From Aeriscardovia aeriphila (GTDB lineage: Bacteria; Actinomycetota; Actinomycetes; Actinomycetales; Bifidobacteriaceae): DNA of 64,000 nucleotides. The DNA lies in contig NZ_MWWU01000002.1 of NCBI RefSeq assembly GCF_002259595.1, positions 682,001-746,000 on the forward strand, read 5' to 3'. The notes under the pieces are model-generated. The model had not been told where the DNA came from and did no database searches. It saw only the letters and a program-made list of their open reading frames with translations. Both the position numbers and the translations under genes were made by a program. Shown piece by piece: positions 59,219-64,000 of the stretch. The first letter of the stretch is position 1. Every line of letters starts with the position of its first letter.

Positions 59219-61066
59219 TCACTCGCCAGCAGCTGCATCCAGCTCAGCAAGCTGCTCGACCACCATCTTTCGCAAGGTTTCAGCAGCCTGATCAGCAGGA
59301 ACCTGCAGGGACTCACCAGTGTGACGGTTACGAACCTCAATGGTACCGTCATTGCTGAAGCCGCGACCCACCACGGCGATCAGCGGAACACCGATAAGCT
59401 CAGCATCCTTGAACTTCACACCAGCGCCAACCTTCTCACGGTCGTCGAAGAGAACTTCAACACCGTTACGAGAAAGCTCAGCAACCAGCTTTTCCGCCTC
59501 AGCGCTCAATTCGTCACCCTTACCAGCGATGACGACGTGAACCTGAGCTGGAGCAACGCTCATTGGCCATGCCAAGCCCTGCTCATCGTGATGGAACTCG
59601 GCGATGCAAGCCAAAGTGCGGGACACGCCAATGCCATAGGAACCCATCCACACGGGCTGAGTCTTGCCGTTCTGGTTGAGAACGGAGAAGCCCAGAGCGT
59701 TGGTGTACTTGAGACCGAGCTGGAACACCTGGCCGATCTCGACACCACGCTCGAAGGAGAGCGGGCCGGAGCCATCTGGCGACATATCGCCTTCGCGAAC
59801 GCGCAGAGCTTCCACCACGCCGTCGGCTTCGAAGTCACGGCCGTAGACGAGGTTGACGTAATCCACGCCGTTCTTGTCAGCGCCGGTGTACCAGACAGAG
59901 CCGCGGGCAATATGGGCATCGACGAAGTAACGAACGGCAGAATCAGAAGCACCGTCAGCAGCCTGACGAGCCTGAGGGCCAAGCGCCTTTGGACCAATGA
60001 AGCCCAACACGAGCTCAGGGTGCTTCTTCAAGTCCTCTTCGCTCGCCTCTTCCACCTCGCAGGGGCTGAAGGCAGCTTCGAGGCGCTTCGTATCCACTTC
60101 GCGGTCGCCAGGAACACCGACCACCACGACCTCGCGCCACGCTTCCTTGTGCTCGCTATCGGCAGGGTGAATCAAAGTGACGGCAACATTCTTCAAAATG
60201 TCAGAAGCAGCCCACTCACGGCCATCTTCACGAGCAAACTGAGCGTTGGCAACCTCCACCATCTTGTCGATGGACTTGGCTTGGCCAACCTCCACCTCAC
60301 TGGCGGCGGGAGTCGAGCTAAAATCAACAGGCTCTGGGGTTGGAGTGCTCAAAGCCTCCACATTCCACGTGTTACCCGCTGGGGAGAGCGCGTAAGTGTC
60401 CTCACCGATCGGAAGTGGAGCCTGGAATTCCTCAGAAGCAGAGCCACCCATTGGGCCAGAGAAGGACTTGACGATGACGTACTTCACGCCCACACGCTTG
60501 TACACGCGCTCGTAAGCGTCGCGCTGCTTGACGTACTCCTGCTTCAAGCCGTCCTCGTCGAGGGTGAAGGAATAAGCGTCCTTCATGATGAACTCGCGGC
60601 CACGGATCAGGCCTGCGCGAGGGCGTGCCTCATCGCGGTACTTGGTCTGAATCTGGTAAAGAACGACAGGAAGGTCCTTGTACGAGGAGTAATAGTTCTT
60701 GGCCAGAAGGGTGAACATTTCCTCGTGGGTTGGTGCCAGAAGGTAGTCGGCACCGTGGCGATCCTTGAGCTTGAAGATGTTCTCGCCGTACTCTTCCCAA
60801 CGGTGAGTCACCTCATAAGGCTCTTTTGGCAGCAGGGCTGGCAGGTGCACTTCCTGAGCGCCGGCAGTTGCCATTTCTTCGCGAATAATATTTTCCAGCT
60901 TGTTCAAAACGCGCAAGCCGAGAGGCAGCCAGGTGAAAATACCGGGGGCTTCCTTCTTCAAATAGCCGGCGCGAACCAGCAGCTTGGCGGAGTCAATATC
61001 CTCATCTGCTGGGTCGTTGCGCATGGTGCGAACGAACAAATTCGACATTCTGAGAGCTTGTGTCAT
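59219..61066 (-). CDS. proS: Prolyl-tRNA synthetase, bacterial type
   Basis: A protein of 615 residues. Class II synthetase with motif 2 (RDEARPRAGLIRGREFIMKDAYSF) and motif 3 (GSYGIGVSRTLAC). An editing insertion domain is present between motifs 2 and 3. Start MTQALRMSNLFVRTMR at 61066 agrees with other bifidobacterial ProS, with TAAGGTAG upstream; the frame extends 9 codons further. Confidence 0.97.
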   Translation of the reverse strand: MTQALRMSNLFVRTMRNDPADEDIDSAKLLVRAGYLKKEAPGIFTWLPLGLRVLNKLENIIREEMATAGAQEVHLPALLPKEPYEVTHRWEEYGENIFKLKDRHGADYLLAPTHEEMFTLLAKNYYSSYKDLPVVLYQIQTKYRDEARPRAGLIRGREFIMKDAYSFTLDEDGLKQEYVKQRDAYERVYKRVGVKYVIVKSFSGPMGGSASEEFQAPLPIGEDTYALSPAGNTWNVEALSTPTPEPVDFSSTPAASEVEVGQAKSIDKMVEVANAQFAREDGREWAASDILKNVAVTLIHPADSEHKEAWREVVVVGVPGDREVDTKRLEAAFSPCEVEEASEEDLKKHPELVLGFIGPKALGPQARQAADGASDSAVRYFVDAHIARGSVWYTGADKNGVDYVNLVYGRDFEADGVVEALRVREGDMSPDGSGPLSFERGVEIGQVFQLGLKYTNALGFSVLNQNGKTQPVWMGSYGIGVSRTLACIAEFHHDEQGLAWPMSVAPAQVHVVIAGKGDELSAEAEKLVAELSRNGVEVLFDDREKVGAGVKFKDAELIGVPLIAVVGRGFSNDGTIEVRNRHTGESLQVPADQAAETLRKMVVEQLAELDAAAGE

Positions 61067-61111
61067 GGCGTCTACCTTATTACAACCTCTCAACCCAGTG
61101 GCCCAAGATTA

Positions 61112-62770
61112 TCAGAACCACATATCGTCGTCATGGAAATTGGAGAAGAAAGGCGTGTTCCACCAGGAGTCGTCCTCGTCGAGATCAGGCATGGACGTGC
61201 TCTGTGTTTTCGGCGCTGGTTTGAGCTCATCGTCGCTGGTTTGTGTGGCTGTTTGTGTGGCGCCGAATTGTGCCTGCTGTGCAGGTGCGGCGCAATTGTG
61301 CGGCGTGGAAGTCACAGCGTAATTCAACGACGGAGAAGTGCCAGCTGCATTATTTCCATGGCCGCTAGCTTTGCTACCGCCCTCCAGCGCGAAAGGTGAG
61401 AACTCATCAAAGCTCGGCTGATGCAGTTTCGCCACAGCGAGCACACCCTGATGATGCAGATCCTGTTCCAGCTGCTCGGAATCGCGAATCAGAGCACTGT
61501 TAATCTTGAGCGCTTCGGGAGAAACACGGTAAGCGGTGTCGTTGACTCCCTCCAAATAGAGCCCTGCCAAGCTCGTGAGGCGAGAGAGGGCGACGTAACC
61601 CATGCCGTTAGTGAAGGAGCGTGACAGATCAGCCTCCTCGGCATCGAGAGTCATGCCCTGCGACTTGTGGATCGTGATAGCCCAAGCCAAGCGCAGAGGT
61701 ACCTGCTGCATGAAGGCCATCTCCGTGCCATTATCCTCAAGCTTCCAATCGCGAGGCTGCATAGCCACCGTATTACCATTGTCAAACTTGACGATAGGCA
61801 AACCCATGTCCTCTTCAGGCAAGAAGTCGACAACGCGACCCAGAGAACCGTTGAAGTAGCGGCCTTCCGGGTCATTCCATAGAGCCATCACATGAGCGTC
61901 GTACTTGAGCTCCAACTGGTGAGGAGCTAAAACGTTTTTCTCCAGCTTGACCAAAGAATTGATATCACCCCTCGTGAAAGCCGTAAAGAAGTGCGACTCG
62001 TGGAAGAGGTCGTTCAAGCGGTCCTGGTTGATCTTGTCAACCTGCGCGTTGTGCGGGTAGAGGTGAATGACGGTTTCCGAGGCGGAAGGCCTCTTGCCCA
62101 TACGAGATTGCAGCTCGCGCCGGTCGGCCACGCTCACCTGGTCGTTTCGAATGTCGGTGAGAATGTCGAGAAGCTCGCCGTCGTCTTGGCGGTGCTGCTC
62201 GGTGATGTAACAGGTGCGGAATTTCGCGGTTTCCCAGGCGAAGGAATCCGTCATGAAGCCGTCGGGGTTCTTGCCGTGCGCGAGGTATTCTTTCTCTACT
62301 TCTTCGACGCGAGGGTCGGGAGCTTCCAAGCCTTTGCGAGTGACAGGCGGGAGCTGGAAGAGGTCGCCAGCGAGAATGACTTGCAGGCCGCCGAAAGCGC
62401 GTGCATCTGAGCGGATTTTGCGGCAAACTTCATCCACCATGTCCACAACGGAGGCTTTGAGCATGGAAATCTCGTCGATGACGAGAATATCCGTACTGCG
62501 GATTGCTTGTGCGCGACGGCCACGAATTTCCGAGAGCTTTCTGGGCGTGAGCACCTGGGAAACGCCAATTCCTGCCCATGCGTGAACCGTCATGCCATCG
62601 AGGTGAGTGGCGGCTATGCCTGTCGAGGCAGTGACAGCGACGTTTTTGCCGTGTTTGCGTGCCCAAGTGATGAACTGGTTGAGAACATAAGTTTTTCCAG
62701 CGCCTGGCGCTCCAGTAATGAAAACAGAAAGGCCGGCTTTCATCAGTTCAAGCGCGTCGTGTTGCTTCAT
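61112..62770 (-). CDS. Pif1-like superfamily 1 DNA helicase
   Basis: A protein of 552 residues. Walker A GAPGAGKT (~20-27), DILVIDEISML (Walker B), AGDLFQLPPV, and C-terminal TIHKSQGMTLD and YVALSRLTSL motifs of the Pif1/RecD2 family, 5'-3' helicases acting on G4 and R-loop-prone DNA. The last ~100 residues (Pro/Ser/Thr/Gln-rich) are disordered. The stop TGA and next TAA form the dispersed 9-mer TGATAATCT at 61106-61114. Confidence 0.93.
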   Translation of the reverse strand: MKQHDALELMKAGLSVFITGAPGAGKTYVLNQFITWARKHGKNVAVTASTGIAATHLDGMTVHAWAGIGVSQVLTPRKLSEIRGRRAQAIRSTDILVIDEISMLKASVVDMVDEVCRKIRSDARAFGGLQVILAGDLFQLPPVTRKGLEAPDPRVEEVEKEYLAHGKNPDGFMTDSFAWETAKFRTCYITEQHRQDDGELLDILTDIRNDQVSVADRRELQSRMGKRPSASETVIHLYPHNAQVDKINQDRLNDLFHESHFFTAFTRGDINSLVKLEKNVLAPHQLELKYDAHVMALWNDPEGRYFNGSLGRVVDFLPEEDMGLPIVKFDNGNTVAMQPRDWKLEDNGTEMAFMQQVPLRLAWAITIHKSQGMTLDAEEADLSRSFTNGMGYVALSRLTSLAGLYLEGVNDTAYRVSPEALKINSALIRDSEQLEQDLHHQGVLAVAKLHQPSFDEFSPFALEGGSKASGHGNNAAGTSPSLNYAVTSTPHNCAAPAQQAQFGATQTATQTSDDELKPAPKTQSTSMPDLDEDDSWWNTPFFSNFHDDDMWF

Positions 62771-62820
62771 AGCACCTTCTCTCAGACGCTGGAATCACTT
62801 CAGTTCGGCTTGTGGTGAGC

Positions 62821-63516
62821 TCAGTAGTCGAGCTTCGACTCTCCCGACTTGTCAGCAAGCACCCGACCATGGCCCTCATATTGACGCAACAGAGAGGTTG
62901 CCTCCACATGCTCGCAGATTTTCTTCGCTTCCTCAGTGTCGGGGCCAGGAACAGGCTTGAACATCACTTCACGGTAGAAGCGCAGCTCGTCGATAGATTC
63001 GATGATGTCACCCAACGAGCGGTCCTGGCCATACTTTCCTGGACGTTCCACGAATGCTGCCGGGTACCAGCGACGGCACAGCTCCTTGAAGCTGGACACA
63101 TCAATAGAGCGATAGTGCAATTGACTCATCAGGTTGGGCATGAAGTGGTCAAGGAACTTCTTATCCGAGCCAATGGTGTTACCAGCCAGGTGGGCTTTAC
63201 CTTCAGCAGGCAGATATGGCTGAATGTAGTCGATGACCTGCTTCTCAGCCTCCTGGTAGCTCACGCCATGCTTCATCTTTTCCATCAGGCCGTTTTCCGT
63301 GTGCATATTGCGCACGAAATCATTCATCTGCTCCAAAGCTGCATCGCTTGGCTTGATGACGATGTCAATACCCTCGTCGAGCACGTTGAGATCGAAATCA
63401 GTAGGGACCACGGCAATCTCACACAGCTCGTCGTGGAACACATCAAGGCCCGTCATCTCACAGTCGATCCACAAAAGTCTCGATTCTTGAGAGCTAAAGG
63501 TCTGAAAATCTGCCAT
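62821..63516 (-). CDS. orn: Oligoribonuclease
   Basis: About 231 residues. A DEDDh 3'-5' exoribonuclease that clears 2-5-mer RNAs and pGpG. DEDDh residues are in [10 protein letters not shown] (Asp, Glu), [12 protein letters not shown] (Asp) and [16 protein letters not shown]. Start ATG 63516 with GAAAGG upstream is preferred to a TTG two codons earlier. The C-terminus extends ~40 residues past the usual ~190. Confidence 0.96.
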   Translation of the reverse strand: MADFQTFSSQESRLLWIDCEMTGLDVFHDELCEIAVVPTDFDLNVLDEGIDIVIKPSDAALEQMNDFVRNMHTENGLMEKMKHGVSYQEAEKQVIDYIQPYLPAEGKAHLAGNTIGSDKKFLDHFMPNLMSQLHYRSIDVSSFKELCRRWYPAAFVERPGKYGQDRSLGDIIESIDELRFYREVMFKPVPGPDTEEAKKICEHVEATSLLRQYEGHGRVLADKSGESKLDY

Positions 63517-63567
63517 TACCAATGCCTTTCTTCATAACAGATCAGGACAGAACTTATCACCATAATA

Positions 63568-64000
63568 TTAGCGGCGGACGTGATGATCCGCATTTTCTAA
63601 CGCTTCCAGCGTCAACTGTTCAGCCCGGCTCGCAACCATATGAGAAGTGGCAAACAGCGCAAGGGCAAGAACCAGGAAGATTATCACCACGAAAATCGCC
63701 TCTAACTGCGGCCAAAACACCACGCGAATCAGTGTAATGAGCACCGCCAGGCTGCTCGCAATACCCATGCGTCGAATATTTCTCGACACGCGCAGCGAAA
63801 TAGGCTTGTCGAGCACGACACGTTCCACCACGTCGAGTTCGGCCAGAATCCACACTCCCAGCAGGGACATGCTCATCATGTACGCCGGACCGGAGAGCAT
63901 GTAGAGCTTGTCCGTGCGATAGCCGTCGTGGAAAGCGAGCTGTAAGGCGCGAGAATACTGAGGAGCAGCCAGAATAAAGATTGCCAGAATCACCATCAGC
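63568..64000 (-). CDS. Integral membrane protein (C-terminal part)
   Basis: At least 142 residues, with four hydrophobic segments (AIFILAA, MLSGPAYMMSMSLLGVWIL, ASSLAVLITLIRVVFW, AIFVVIIFLVLALALFATSH). An ATG stands at 63996, but the frame stays open to the edge and no ribosome site is seen, so the true start is probably outside. The pattern of a basic loop and four helices resembles DUF2975-type proteins; not certain. A 9-mer copy is at 63678-63686. Confidence 0.65.
   Translation of the reverse strand, partial: LMVILAIFILAAPQYSRALQLAFHDGYRTDKLYMLSGPAYMMSMSLLGVWILAELDVVERVVLDKPISLRVSRNIRRMGIASSLAVLITLIRVVFWPQLEAIFVVIIFLVLALALFATSHMVASRAEQLTLEALENADHHVRR

Overview
The window is a piece of a high-G+C, Gram-positive chromosome and reads as a member of the Bifidobacteriaceae (Actinobacteria). 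The grounds are the actinobacterial type of RpoC start, a PriA without helicase motifs, DUF3027 and LytR_C-domain proteins, a solo groEL under CIRCE control, and an overall gene order of bifidobacterial type. The base composition looks only moderately GC-rich (mid-50s %, by eye), which would suit a Scardovia-like relative. The genus is a guess. I saw no tRNA, rRNA, CRISPR array, prophage or intact insertion sequence.

Layout. 1-5.7 kb (minus): 5' end of clpC, then a cold-shock-domain protein coupled to a DUF3027 protein, a two-component pair, and a TPM-domain membrane protein. 5.8-7.0 kb (plus): a WXG100 protein and an orphan transposase-type HTH protein with an acidic tail. 7.1-10.2 kb (minus): groEL with two CIRCE operators, a CspA-type gene and a LytR_C-domain protein. 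10.4-23.4 kb (plus): ung; a tightly overlapping MoxR/DUF58/VWA operon of six genes; a WXG-like small protein next to a helical-domain lipase; purB; a large flippase-like protein with a degenerate kinase domain; and HU. 23.6-39.5 kb (minus): an inositol-monophosphatase-like gene, rsmB, fmt, a HAD phosphatase, priA, metK, rpoZ, gmk, nusB, efp and the str operon (tuf, fusA, rpsG, rpsL). 39.8-41.1 kb (plus): a PP2C phosphatase. 41.1-58.1 kb (minus): a GDPD-family phosphodiesterase, rpoC, rpoB, ribF, truB, rbfA, infB and nusA. 58.2-59.1 kb (plus): a secreted protein of unknown function. 59.2-64 kb (minus): proS, a Pif1-like helicase, orn and the C-terminal part of a membrane protein.

Most of the window is core information processing: transcription (rpoB, rpoC, rpoZ, nusA, nusB), translation (str operon, infB, efp, rbfA, truB, rsmB, fmt, proS), proteostasis (clpC, groEL) and nucleotide or cofactor metabolism (purB, gmk, ribF, metK). 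Accessory or poorly understood parts are the MoxR/VWA operon, the WXG-like/lipase pair, the HTH-acidic protein and the pseudokinase-flippase protein.

The most unusual signal is not a gene. The 9-mer AGATTATCA (or its complement TGATAATCT) occurs 25 times by hand count, against about 0.3-0.5 expected. It lies in intergenic DNA and inside coding sequences in at least five codon registers and both orientations, and many copies extend to AGATTATCAGYNCGC. It avoids the highly expressed genes. This has the form of a DNA-uptake-sequence-like or chromosome-organising motif, and I know of no description of it in this group.
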